DNA from: Hexactinellida sp. DTS-2022
Taxonomy: Eukaryota > Porifera > Hexactinellida
Direction of reading: 5' to 3'
Length of the DNA: 64,000 bases
NCBI GenBank assembly: GCA_028753945.1
Contig: JAPNXP010000008.1
Location: forward strand, 2,046,001-2,110,000
The notes beneath the pieces are model-generated. The model saw nothing but the letters and a program-made list of their open reading frames with translations. It ran no database searches and was not told the origin of the DNA. This document shows positions 10,080 through 21,427 of the stretch, piece by piece. A program made the position numbers and the translations under genes. Every line of letters starts with the position of its first letter. Positions within the stretch are counted from its first letter, which is position 1.

Positions 10080-11703
10080 GCATCTTTTGATTCAACCGCA
10101 TGAAAATGGTGGTCATCAGGGCATCGATAGGACTATATATCGCTTGAAACTGGGGGCCTACTTGGTGGGTATTTATCGAGATGTGGAGCTACATGTGCAT
10201 CTTGTGAAACTTGTCAGAAGGCTAAACTTTCCCTTCCAACTAAGGCACCTTTGGTAAGCACACCGGTAGGAAGAACGATTCAATTACTTCAAGTAGACGT
10301 ATTAGAAGTTCCAATCAGTATTAATAGAAACCGATACTTGCTGGTTGTGGAAGATGCTTCTCAAAATGGATTGAATGTTATCCAATGAAAGATCAAAAAG
10401 CCGAAACTATTACAAAAATTTTGGTTGATGTGTTCGCTAGACTGGGAATTCCAGAATTTCTTCATTCAGACCAAGGTCGAAATTTCGAGTCAGCCTTACT
10501 CAAGGAAACATGTAAGTCTCTTGGAATAATTAAGACTCACACAACTGCATATCACCCTCAGGGGAACGCACTACTTGAACGCAGTAATAGGACAGTTTTG
10601 CAAATGTTGCGATGTTACACTGAAGAAAGTTATGATTGGGAAGAAAATTTACCTTTAGTCTTATTCACATATCGAACAACAAAACACGCAACTACGGGGA
10701 TATCTCCATTTCAGCTAGTGTTTGGACCTGACCCTCCTAGTATGATACACTTGGAGCCGTTAGGGGGCTATGAACCGTCAGGGTACGAACGTTTTACGTC
10801 AGAGGTTAGCTTCTTTGAAGGAGTTTGTTGAAGGACACAGAGTTGAAGCGAAACGACGCCAAAAAGAGTACTATGATAAAGGATCTAAAGCAGGGTTTTT
10901 TTTAAGGTTGAGACCTTGATGTAACTCAGCGGGGCCTTGGTGTAACTCAACACTGCAGCGGCCGCGGCCGACCCATAATCGTGGTGTAACTCAACACTGC
11001 AGAGGCCCAGGCTGACCCGAATCGTGATGTAACTCCAAAAAATCTTGGTGCAAAATTTACACCAAGATCGGCCTTAAAAAAAACCCTGATCTAAAGTTTA
11101 TGAATGTTCAAAGTTTACAGTAGGGAAACCAGTATTGCTTTCGATCCCACGTATGGGTGTAAATTCTAAGTTGAAAGATAGATGGGAAGGAGGATGGAGA
11201 GTGATTGTGGTCATGGCCTTATGGGGCCCGTGAACGTCAAAATTCAGCATTCGAATGGCAGGACTCGAGTAGTGCACGTAAACAGATTGCAACCTCATGT
11301 CAAACATCCATCTGTGAAGTCAAACTTTCTGGAAAAGGATATTGCTAGCGCTCGACATCCGATTCGAAATGACAAAAGTATTTCAGATCTTAATTCTACA
11401 CGGAACACAGCAACTGAAGTAGCTAGAAGTTTTGCAGAAATCGAAGAAATCAGATCAGAGCAACAAGAGGAAGAAAGCTCCATTTCATTGGATAATCAAC
11501 TGGAACATTCATTTAACGAATAACTTAACAGTACACCACAGAGTTTATTAGAGGATGTTAGAGTAAATGACACTTTTGTGGAATGTCGAAAATTAGAAAA
11601 ACGGTTGATTTCAAGTCCAAGAAATCCTGAAGTTATCGAGGAAGTTAGAGATTTACGTGAGAAAACCATAACGGAAAGCCCTATTACGCGGCCACAACGC
11701 AAC
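10080..11703 (+). pseudogene. Ty3/gypsy retrotransposon integrase remnant
   Basis: The remnant starts with an HHCC zinc-finger-like region (HENGGHQGIDRTIYRLK, about 10087-10230, with a frame break). The catalytic core follows: an Asp in VDVLE, an Asp in HSDQGRNF, and a Glu in NALLERSNR spaced exactly 35 residues from the second Asp (D,D-35-E). The open stretch is 10385-10831. A frameshift follows near 10810 and a MITE inserts at 10891. A GPY/F-like tail (GPVNVKIQHSNGRTRVVHVN) is at 11228-11290, and a low-similarity acidic C-terminus ends near 11523. No gag, protease, RT or clear LTRs were found beside it. Frame breaks make it non-functional. Confidence 0.88.
10891..11088. mobile_element. hAT-like MITE, 198 bp, inside the integrase remnant
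   Basis: It has perfect 17-bp terminal inverted repeats (CAGGGTTTTTTTTAAGG and its complement). They are flanked by perfect 8-bp direct repeats ATCTAAAG (10883-10890 and 11089-11096). Internally it repeats GTGTAACTCAACACTGCAG-type units two to three times. Perfect ends suggest a fairly recent insertion into an already resident retrotransposon. Confidence 0.92.
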
Positions 11704-11962
11704 TGACGTTTACCGAAATACCTAGCTGATTATTACCTATAGCTCGAGAACGAGCTATTATAGGGGTGGAGATATATAGTATAGTCTCAAATCAATTGGA
11801 AATTTGCATTATCCCGCGTCCTTATACTATAGGCATGATAATTGATGTTGCACTACAAATTAAGAGATTTAAACTATATTAGGAGATTGAGCCGGTTTTA
11901 GATGATTATTAAATTCGGTTTATGATATATTCTAATCAGACTTATTATATTAGCTTCTATTC

Positions 11963-12360
11963 ATGCCTAACTCATGTTCTGTCCCCGGAGCAAGAGCAAC
12001 TACAACCCAGATGACCATGTTCCTGTGTTCAAGATGCCTCAAAATCCAACAACCCTGAATCATGCCTGGACATGCGCTCTTCGTCGCGAGGATTTCGGTG
12101 ACCTGAAGGTGGTCTATGTATGTATCGACCATTTTCAGAAAGAAGACATAGACTACACTTTCCAAGTCCCAAAAGGAGATGGTACTTTTATTGAAGTACC
12201 GCGGGCGAAGCCATAGCTGAAGGAAGGCGCTGTACCAAGTTTACCCACTCGCTGCCCAGCATATTACTCATCCAAACCTAACAAACGGAATCGCTTGTCG
12301 TACGATGCAAAAGAGGAAGAGTTGATGAACCAAACACTACAACTAAGCTAGAGATCCGAG
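11963..12360 (+). pseudogene. P-element transposase N-terminus with THAP domain (copy B)
   Basis: A C2CH THAP zinc finger is the site-specific DNA-binding module of P-element transposases. Compared with copy C, one base is missing in the GCK codons just before RNYNPDDHVP, so the first Cys lies in a different frame from the rest. The downstream part is open: FKMPQNPTTLNHAWTCALRR, the Cys-x2-His pair in VYVCIDHF, and the DYTF box. After RAKP an in-frame TAG follows, then LKEGAVPSLP, the usual THAP linker sequence. The frame therefore continues beyond the stop in the ancestral protein. The same TAG is in copy C. Confidence 0.85.
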
Positions 12361-12426
12361 AGTCAAGAGAAAGAGAAGTTTGTGATATCTCTCCACAGGA
12401 CTTGAAAGATAAGTTAACCTTGATTT

Positions 12427-12929
12427 ATTTACCTAATGTTTTGTTGGTGTGGTTTCCTTAATGAGAGCAACATAACGTTAGTTCTCGCTAAAATGGCTGA
12501 AAAAAATATCTCAGTAGATTTGTACCTTGAAATCAATGAATATTTATCCACCTCAGCCTATTTTAATGGACAGAGTATATCCGTTCCCATTGCTGCATTA
12601 GTGACCACCGAGAAATTGAATCTGTTTTGCAGGGACTTGCTTTAAAATTCCACTCTAGTTCAAATTGTGATTATCCCTTTAAGTTCGGTTGTGCATCCTT
12701 TGAAGATGTATGTCAATTATATAATTCAGAAAGAACAAGTTTAGCCAAGTTAGCTCCTCATTTTACTATGGATTCATGTTTCCCGTCTAGCAATGAGCGT
12801 CAAAATGTCAAACTGGTTTTGAAAGTCGTTAATGAATTAACAATATCTGCGCTAACTATCCAGAATATAGAAAGAATACTCCTGAGTTTGTTGATACCCT
12901 TCTTACTGTTTGGAAATTCTTCAACGTGA
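12427..12929 (+). pseudogene. P-element transposase middle region (copy B)
   Basis: Two overlapping frames (12436-12645 and 12627-12929) carry the central transposase. The second contains FTMDSCFPSSNERQNVKLVL followed by KVVNELTISAL, which matches the conserved ERQNV..AL..F block of THAP9/P transposases. The overlap implies a frameshift near 12630-12645. The region is almost identical to copy C (61140-61633, minus strand), including that same frame break. Confidence 0.75.
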
Positions 12930-12944
12930 ACACACCATATAAAG

Positions 12945-13206
12945 CAGTGGTTCTTAACCTTTTTTATGTCATTTCCCCTTTTGGCCTGTTCACTCTACCC
13001 GATTTTCCTCTTCATTTGTAGTATAAGGAATAAAGTAGCCTTGAAATTACAAATTATTAGCTGTCTGGCGATAACTGCTTCTTGGCCACCAGTGGATCAA
13101 TGTTCAGGAGGTATTATTTTATTTTGGTTTTATTATTATTATTAATTTTGTCTAAATTGATTTCCCCCTTATATTCCCGAAATTTCCCCCAGGTTAAGAA
13201 CTACTG
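12945..13206. mobile_element. hAT (Charlie-like) MITE, 262 bp, inside copy B
   Basis: The ends are CAGTGGTTCTTAACCT and AGGTTAAGAACTACTG (one mismatch). They are flanked by perfect 8-bp direct repeats ATATAAAG (12937-12944 and 13207-13214). Copies A and C are uninterrupted here, which gives an empty site. The CAGTGGTTCT..ACC start is common in animal hAT elements. Confidence 0.93.
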
Positions 13207-15839
13207 ATATAAAGGAATACGTTTGAACGATAATTTCTCGAGACCTTTGACTTTTAATGACGAGCGATTTCTATTTTGACTCGTGTAGTTTTGGTTAGAT
13301 GCTTGGCAAACTGAGTAAACAAACATACACCAGTTTTAGACATACTTGTATTGCATTACCACAATCACCAATCATTTGACTCAATCTTGTGGCTTTACAT
13401 AGTATGTGTTGTTCTCCTTTCTACAGATGGATCCCTTGGTACACCATTTCGGTCTATACCATATGATGTCGGGTTCTAATTATCACCTCTATCTTCAAAT
13501 CCTTGAACCGAGCGTCGACTTAAACTTTCTAGCAAAATGAAACATATTTACTGACCAACAAGTCAATTCCTTTCAATCTATTCAGTCATTTGTTAAGTCA
13601 TTTTCTTCTCCGTATAGCGTATTCCACTACAGATGGCGAGTTCAATTTGGAGCCATTTCTTCTTGAGATTAATGATCTATCAACAATTGATTGTGGTTCA
13701 CAGTTGCTTCATCATTAGCCTTTATTGCAGGCTATACTGTCCATCAGTACCTGAAACAACAAAACCGTGTCATGTATGCCTTCATATGCTAACAGTTGAT
13801 AAATAATTTCTCCTTTATTTAGACTTGGACTCTCAGTATAAACTTCTGCAGCTAACGGACCATGGCGGACTTAAATACATTTCCGGTTTATTTTCGTAAG
13901 CTTACTGTGTATTCCACTGTTTCCCAGCCAACATTTCTTATCTTTCAGAATGTATGGCTTTATCGGAAGTGTTTGATAGTATACGCCCAAAATTTAAATT
14001 TTGATGGGAATTATTTATTATAGTTAATAAATAATTGTGAATAATCTCAGAGAAGGTGCATGATAGAACAAACTTCTAATTTATCAATTGATCCTTAGCC
14101 CACGTAACATCTTAACATATTTGTCTTAACACCTTGAGGTGATGATGACATTGTCAATGAAATCGTGTTTACAATTTTGTGATTTTGATATTTCGAATGT
14201 GTTGGTTGGAATTGGTGTACACCTAACATGCACTGAAAAATGCTGGCTTATTATATTTATACTAAAACTTGAATATCTCTGAATGAAGTCGACTAAAAGG
14301 AAACTTCAGCACACTATTCGTCGTTACATTCCGAAAACCTTTCTGAAATAATTTAACTAATGTTGATGACATTACGAAAAATCTAAAATAACAGCTGTGC
14401 GGACAGCATTTTCTTTTGGAGACACTAGCAATCCACCAACCCACCAAATTTTGTGCCTCCCAAGCAGGGTTGCCAATCCAATCCAATCCAATCGAGAGAA
14501 CATATCGATTATCGATTGCTGAATTTCCATCTGAGTCACTTGTAAATTCCATATTCGTTATATGGGAAGACATTTAGTGCCATCGAAAACAATAAAGAGC
14601 CGATGGCGAAGCTTGTAAGTGGACCTTCTAGAAAAATACTAGTTGAACTCACGTTGATGTATTTGGAAGATAGTGATAATTGTGATCCAAGTATTTGGAA
14701 GTCTACTTGTATTAGCTGTGGTGTGTTTAGTTGGAACATATTATCGAAGCTAGTCTTTACCGCAGCGAATTGCTTTCTTGCAAACAAAGTTAAGAATTAT
14801 AACTCGCTGGTTCTTTCAAAAAGTATAGAAAGCGTAAATTTAAGAAATTCTCTTAATTATGTGTCTACTTATTTGTATTTACCATGATTTGTATTACTCT
14901 GTTTATTCTTATTTCTATTATGTAGTTAAGTGTGTCGTGTGTCACTGCTAGAGCCAGAGAGAGAAAGAGGAGAGAGGAAAGAAAGCAAATATTTGTGTAG
15001 TATTTACTGTATATTAATATTAGAAATTGTACTGTTTGTGTTTATTATTACTATTAAATTATGAAAATCCAATCACCGTTCTCATTACAGCTAATATTAA
15101 TTACGGGCTAACTGGGCTGAGTTATGTTTACGACCTAGAGACCCATAAAGAACCTAGTAGTTCACTATAGAAAACATTCAAAAATTAAAATTTCCCATCT
15201 TCTTGTGCATCCCTGGTACATCAACTGTCAGGCCATATATAGAGTAGGCTATGAGTAGACATATTTAACTTCAATATAAACCAAATTCCAGATGCCCAAA
15301 AATTTGCCCACACATATTTTCTTTTAATATTAAATTATTAATCAATTTATTAAGATAAGTGATTCAAGACAAAGTATACTCCTAAAATATTATTATTTCT
15401 TATGCATAACAAGGAAGCTTTTGAATTTCTTAACTCGAATCCAGTGAGTTATGGTTCACAATGAATTAGAATCTGACTAATATTAAACAATTCTGTGTCA
15501 ATATGATGAATTAAAGTTTAGCAGGGCTGAACTGTCGGCAAATTAGTGGAAACATACTTTTTACATACTGAGATCTCCACAATATTGTCAAAACTAGGTT
15601 CTACTAGCTCTAAAACCTAGGTGATGTAATATTCTTATAAAATAGTTTCTAAAGGCGCGACTTGGGTCACTTAATAACTTTGAACCATATATATTAGGAT
15701 TTTTGTAAAAATTATACCTTGTTCAAGAATTATAATCAATAATCTTGGGTAAACAATAAAAATTTTGTTAACAAACCTAAAGTATAATTTATGACAGATT
15801 TAACATGAATTGTCAAGATTCTAGATGGGAGAAGAAATT

Positions 15840-16440
15840 TATTAAAAATGGGTTTAATTTCTGCCATAAATGGGGTTTGAAATTTCTTTGTTTACTCGCA
15901 CTTAAATTTCAATAAAACTGTTAAATCTAATTCCATTGTATCAACTTGCGATAATTATATTGATTTAACTTGTTAAATGTTTCACTATTGTTTCAACTTG
16001 CGATAAATATATTGATTCAACTTATAAATTCCGGCTGGATTCTATTTAATTGTAGTATTACTATACAATGGATTTAATTAATTACTATAATATAAGGAAT
16101 TTGTTTACTCAACTCAACCAACCGTGGATAACATTGCTAAAATAAATAACTAATAATATAATTTATTATCAATACATAATGAATCAATGGCATTAAACTC
16201 TAGATGGTTTATGATAGATACAAATCTATCGATCCTTGTGACTCGGACCAATTAACAAATGGTTCTTACCACCTTGAGGCGTTGATGACTTGGCGAAAAA
16301 GAATCCAAAATTGCAGCCTTTGCCGACAGCATGGTCCTTTGGAGGCACTATCAATAAACCACCATCAAAATATAGTGCCACCAAAGGAACATGCGTCGGC
16401 ACAGGCTGCACTTTGGATTTTTTTGATTCGGAACACCTCT
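15840..16440 (+). repeat. hairpin-tipped dispersed repeat (copy III)
   Basis: Related to the reverse complement of the units at 34140-36490 and to 38850-39840. It begins with TGCCATAAATGGGGTTTGAA. It then has two to three TTCAACTTGCGATAAT..ATTGATT units. It ends in an inverted repeat of about 50 bp around 16290-16425, in which AATCCAAAATTGCAGCC and GGCTGCACTTTGGATT flank two copies of the word that includes TTTGGAGGCACTAT. It encodes no protein. Confidence 0.7.
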
Positions 16441-17430
16441 AGCGAGGATGTATGATGTTGGATTTCATTTGAATGACCGAATCGGGGGTCACGATGAGCA
16501 GGTTTATAGAGAGCAGCGGGCCGGATAATTTCGCCTCGCGGGCCAGATCTGGGCCGGGGGTTGCCGACCCCTGGTCTAGAATTACTTTAGGAGCTACGTA
16601 CATCATTTTTGATAATGCCATTCAGTTTGCAGCCACCGATAACCTATATGTCAATAATACTACATTAGAGTCTATCTAGCATAGTTTTCCTATTTCCACT
16701 TACACCCCTGAAAATTCCCACTGTGGAGAAATGAACATATGGCATATCTTTACCGTTATATCATGAAATTCCTGTAAAATACGTTTGTATAGTCCAATAC
16801 GGCCGCAAAGATCGAGTTCGATTTGTAAACGTTCAATGTTTTCGTATATATCCTCAATTGGCAAGACTCTTCTGTTTCCTTCGTTGCACTTTCCTCTTAA
16901 AAAAATACTATTTTAGAAGTCTGATAGCTCACTATGATGAACCGTTTGTTAGCTCTATTCCACTTCCAATATTCATTGTTTGTCGTGGCGGATTTGCTGC
17001 ATTAAGGATGGATATCTTGCCTGCGATGTCTTGTTTGGTATAAATTCTCCTGTGGTCTGCTCTTTGTACCCGATTAACCTACTGCAAAAATTTGTTTTTC
17101 TGGTCCATATTGCAAAGCACTAGACAACTTCGAGTAAAAAGGTATTAATATTTACAATAGTGTGACGATCGGCATTATCGAAAACTAGATTGGTTTGACA
17201 GTAAATTTATTGACCCCAGGATGTTACATTGCCAAAACAAATTCAATCAAATTAGTCTTAATTAAATAAATGCCAATATAGCTAAGTGTACAAAGGTGCC
17301 CTTTTTAAAGCGATATTCCACATTTTAGATTTCATGATGATAAAAAACGAATGATTAGATTAACATTTGCGTATTGACTAGATAAAAGGTAAACATACTA
17401 TAAATAAGAACTAGAACATTTCTCTCTTGG
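16441..17430. other. no gene recognised; hAT-like end at about 16510-16580
   Basis: The segment CGGGCCAGATCTGGGCCGGGGGTTGCCGACCCCTG ends like the right terminus of a hAT element (reverse complement CAGGGGTCGGCAACC), with no recognisable partner. The remainder is AT-rich without a supported coding region. Confidence 0.4.
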
Positions 17431-17500
17431 TGGTCCTATCATATGATCTAATTATTTATAGATCTAAATATGCAAATCTAGATCTATAAATAGTTAGATC

Positions 17501-18146
17501 TAGGATCGACCGAGATAAGATTTCATGCCGGGACGGGATTTTGCCGGGATTGTCAGATTTTTGCCGGGATTTTGTCGGGAATAGTCCATAAATGTACGTA
17601 ATACACAATTATGTACTAGTATAGTAGTATGAGAATCTAAATGTTACATTATGAAGTTCACCTATTATTTGAAACTCTATGAAGGTACTAAATAGGATGT
17701 ACATCATTTATAGATTTGATGTATCTACATTGCAATGTATCGTCTCGTCTACTCGTATAATTGTCAATAAAATGTTTGGTTCAACACGTCAACTATTGAT
17801 TCAACAAGTTGTCAACTATTGATGTTGTGAATGAACCGTATTTCTGAGGTTAAAGGTAGCCTTAGGTAGGGTTTCGTCCTAAAAGAATGGTCGGGATTCG
17901 GAATAGCGGGGTGTCCAGAATTCTGAAATAATTTAATGTTAATGTCTATAGTGTGTTAATAAATACGTTTAACCATTAATTAATTGGTAGAATATTGATC
18001 TTTCGGAATTCCACTACATAAAGGTTTTTAAAATTCCCGCCTAGATCCCGGTAAATTCAGGCGTTCCCGGCAATAACCGGGATCCCGGCAAAATAACCAA
18101 ATCCCGGCAAAACCGGGAATTAACCGGGATTCCAGGTCGATCCCTA
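17501..18146. mobile_element. hAT-like MITE rich in CCGGGAT motifs, 646 bp
   Basis: The ends are TAGGATCGACC and GGTCGATCCCTA. They are flanked by 8-bp repeats GTTAGATC (17493-17500) and ATTAGATC (18147-18154), one mismatch. The subterminal zones contain repeated TGCCGGGATTTT and AATCCCGGCAAAA words on opposite strands. Immediately left, 17448-17500 holds a short imperfect palindrome of GATCTA..TAGATC words. A diverged single end of this family may lie at 63345-63410. Confidence 0.72.
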
Positions 18147-18374
18147 ATTAGATCATACGATACTAAAAGTCAATAATATATTTGTAACAAAACAACTCAC
18201 CGAGTGATGAAACATTCTTTCGTTTACAAATATTTTCATAACTTATATTTTTTGTCAAAATTTATATCCTCATGACTAATGATTTAGTTAAGCTGTTCTT
18301 AGACCGACTAATGAAAGATTTTGAAAACATGCTGTATAGTAGTAGTAAATATTAAATTGTTGAGTATTGTACTT

Positions 18375-18523
18375 CAGTGCAACCCGATTATCCGGACATT
18401 TCGATTGGTCTCTATAGTACAAGTCTATACGGATTACATAGGTATTCCATTATACATATCCAAACTTCCAATTATCCGAACTTTTGCATGGTCGCTTGGA
18501 GTTCGGATATTCGTTTTGCACTG
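18375..18523. mobile_element. Tigger/pogo-like MITE, 149 bp
   Basis: The ends are CAGTGCAACCCGATTATCCG and the complement of CAGTGCAAAACGAATATCCG, an inverted repeat of about 23 bp. It is flanked by TT on the left and TA on the right, close to the expected TA duplication. The interior repeats TATCCGAAC-like words. It is non-coding. Confidence 0.65.
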
Positions 18524-18958
18524 TATATTGTTTAGGCCACATAAAATAAATCACTTGTTATCATCCATCTTTTTCGAGAAAATTGAGACGGGAGGCGGCA
18601 TTATATTTTTGTTTTTGTTTATTAAATATTGGCTAGAATCAGTGACATTAACTTACAAGAGATCGACTAATAAATTATGAAATTGTTTATTCAAACATTA
18701 TAGTTGACTGATAAAAATACAACATATTGTCCGGACGGTGGATAAAAATTGGGACGGGCGAGGGTGATAACTAAGTAATTTATTTTATCTGGCCTTATAA
18801 TTAAATTATTATTATTACTGCATAAATAATCTAGTTGGTATGTACATATAGAAACGGATAGAAGCCGGCATTCGATCTCCTTCCCAATTACATCAGTCCT
18901 TAATGTTTATTGGTACAATGTAGGTATAATTGAATCTGTCTAATCCAACACCCGTATG

Positions 18959-19062
18959 CAGGGGCGGCGGGAGGGAGGGGCCAGGTGGGGCATGTGCCCC
19001 ACCTGAGGCAGGCTATGCCCCACCTGTGCCCCACCAGTGCTACCGCGCTAGCTCCGCCACTG
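18959..19062 (-). mobile_element. GGGGCA-rich hAT-like MITE, copy 1
   Basis: The ends are CAGGGGCGGCGGGAGGG and GCTAGCTCCGCCACTG. They are flanked by perfect 8-bp repeats CCCGTATG (18951-18958 and 19063-19070). It belongs to the same family as 26062-26223 and 40761-40933, here in the opposite orientation and shorter. The interior consists of GTGGGGCA/TGCCCCAC repeats. Confidence 0.9.
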
Positions 19063-19079
19063 CCCGTATGTTTAGGGAA

Positions 19080-19508
19080 AATGTTTGATTGCCAAATTGC
19101 CGGATTATGCAGGCTCTAATGCATGGTCCGACGCTCATTGGAACAAGCAAAAGTGTCGGTTCTCCTGAATCCCGGATTATATAGTGAGTTGGATTATGCA
19201 GGTTAAACTGTAGTTATAAAACGTGTGTGTGTGTATACACCAGTGTCTATCATATTGATAATGTGCGGGCATACACTGCAACATGTACATTAATGATGCG
19301 GACATGTTGGTTACACCAGAGTGCCAATATGCTTATTCATTATCGCATGATGACGTAATCACTAAATTTAACATTGTTAAATTTGACTATTTTATGTCTA
19401 TTTACGCTTTCTGATCATTGTTTGAAGTTTATAATCCACACACCAACCGCAAAGCGGTTGATGTGTGTGATTGTGTTCTGCCGCGAAGCGACCTAGCAAG
19501 CGAAGCGC
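19080..19508 (+). mobile_element. dispersed repeat joined to a Helitron-like 3' end
   Basis: 19080-19310 is related to the reverse complement of 6890-7140. 19285-19505 matches the 3' part of the Helitron-like element at 57395-57906. It includes the hairpin CACACACCAACCGC/AAA/GCGGTTGATGTGTGTG, the TTCTGCCGCGAAGCGACC word and the terminal AGCGCGCTAG followed by T. Confidence 0.7.
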
Positions 19509-20119
19509 GCTAGTCTTACTGAAATATCAAAAGTATGAGTGAATTCATATGTTGATATGCTGATTGATAGACTTGACCTTAAAATATCATAATCTTATTT
19601 GTTGTTCACTATTACTATCAGTTAATGAAAAGAATTAAATTTTTGGATACATTGTGGAGTAATTGAATTATATTTGAGATTTTTCTGAGGGGTCAACGGT
19701 AAAGTAAAAATTAAGTATTACTAGATTGGGGTTTTCGGGGTTATCAAAATTTGTATCTATAAGTATTTATACTGATTATATTTATTGCAATAAGTGACCA
19801 TGAAGGACATTAGATAATCTCTCCTTATAATAGTTTCAAGGCTCCAAGTCAAAATCTAAGTTATCTTAACTGAATACATACCATATTGAGTAGGAACACT
19901 AGTAAGATAAACCTGCTCTTGCGACTCAGATTAGCATACACTATAGTATAGTTATTGTGAATACAATTTCTATTTTGAAAATGATTATTGCACTACTCAT
20001 TCCTATTCACATTCTTAATTGCTCTGACATTGTAGGAATTTGAAAATTTAATTTAGAGGTTTTAGATTATCTAATTTCTAAAAAAGTAATGGGAAATAAT
20101 AGATTTACAATGTTATCAC

Positions 20120-20312
20120 CCCTGGTTGGCCTACTGTGGACTCACCATATTACCAATTTGCTTACGCATTGTCGAATGAGATATAATCATTGAAATTACA
20201 GATTTTTAAATTTGACTATTAAAGCCCTCTTTGCATTATAATTAACGTTATATGTATTAATTAAACCTCACACCAACGAAGCGGTTGTTTTGTCGTTGTG
20301 TTCTGCTTTTTA
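20120..20312 (+). mobile_element. Helitron-like 3' fragment
   Basis: A diverged copy of the same 3' region: ACCATATTACCAATTTGCTT, TCGAATGAGATATAATCATT, then CACACCAACGAAGCGGTTGT and TGTGTTCTGC. The copy stops before the terminal CTAG. Confidence 0.55.
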
Positions 20313-21144
20313 CTTATTGTTACTATAACAGTAAGAGATTTAATAAATTTTAAAGATTTAATAAATTTTAGCCAATAATATGAATTTTTCGATTCTCTTT
20401 ATATAAAGCTCATCAGTACCCAAACAACCTTGGTAGCTATATTTTACTGGGGATACTTGTGATATTATAACTGGGTTGCTTTTGAATATTCTAGAACACT
20501 AAGGTTATAAATACTTGAGCGTAAGTGATTACTTGTATAGGCCTTATGTAAATTATAAATTATAGGTGTGGTTGAGTTTAGATTGTATTACGGGTTAGAA
20601 TTCTGAACATGATGAACATTGTGCTTTGCATTTATTTATTAGTGGAGATTAATCAGAGGATTCTTCTTATGCAGGTTCATTGACTTTTTGATTGGTTTTA
20701 TCCATGCAGGTTTGTGTTGTATTCAGCGTTGTCTCTATGTGTTTCATAGGAGTATTAATTGTTTAGTGAATGAATCTTGAATGGTTTTAACACCTGTTTT
20801 ATGGATATTATATTATTATTATTTGTACAGTACATAATGAATATAGTTATATTGGATATAGTGATAATTTTGCTGCTTTAGGTGTGTCCTTGAGCAAATC
20901 CCATACAATTTTTATTGGTTGAAGAAATTTCATATCAGTTATCTATAGAATTCATTTGGGGGCCATTTTCACCTATGTTTTCTAAGAAAATGCTAAATTT
21001 GAAAAGGGAGCGCCCACTTCTTTTTTTGCAAAACACCACTGGATATTGTGATATAATGGATATAGTGATAATTTGGAGAAAATTCCCATTCCCACTATTA
21101 TCACTCTATCCATTATGAACTGTATTAAGGTTGTGGTTTTGGGA
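20313..21144. other. no gene recognised
   Basis: AT-rich sequence without a supported coding region. A short imperfect inverted repeat (AATGGATATAGTGATAAT at about 21057 and its complement at about 21098-21115) lies just before the hAT element. Confidence 0.4.
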
Positions 21145-21427
21145 GTTGAGAGCAGGGCTGGGGTCAAATACAAAATGTATTTTGTATTTGAATATTTTAG
21201 ATACATTTGTTGTATTTGAGATGTAATTAAATACTTCTTATTATAAGTAGGAAAGTATTTTAATGCATTCCGAAAGTATTTGTATTTAGCTCAAATATAT
21301 TACTTTCTAGAATGTCGCTTTATTCATAATTATCAATTTATTAAAAATATTAGATAACCATAATCAATTGACGTTATTTAGATATAAGTAATATTTTCAA
21401 TTTGTTTATGTTTTCTATTCAAATTAG

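Larger units (their letters stand above)
11948..15252 (+). mobile_element. P-element-like transposon copy B
   Basis: The order is a THAP-domain region (11963-12216), a middle coding region (12427-12929), the EHHFG-type region (about 13428-13480, as TPFRSIPYD in a shifted frame), and a C-terminal region (14603-14887). The right terminal repeat (GGCCATATATAGAGTAGGCT) lies at 15227-15252. The left inverted repeat is missing: similarity to copy C starts at about 11948. Two insertions relative to copy A are visible: a hAT MITE (12945-13206) and about 640 bp at 13888-14527. Numerous stops and indels make the copy inactive. Confidence 0.85.

Noticed and set aside
11704..11947. LTR of the Ty3/gypsy remnant
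   Set aside because: No second copy of this sequence is present upstream and no TG..CA ends or primer site could be identified.
18321..18680. 119-residue open frame
   Set aside because: It covers a Tigger-like MITE and AT-rich sequence; its repeats are DNA repeats (TATCCGAAC), not protein motifs.
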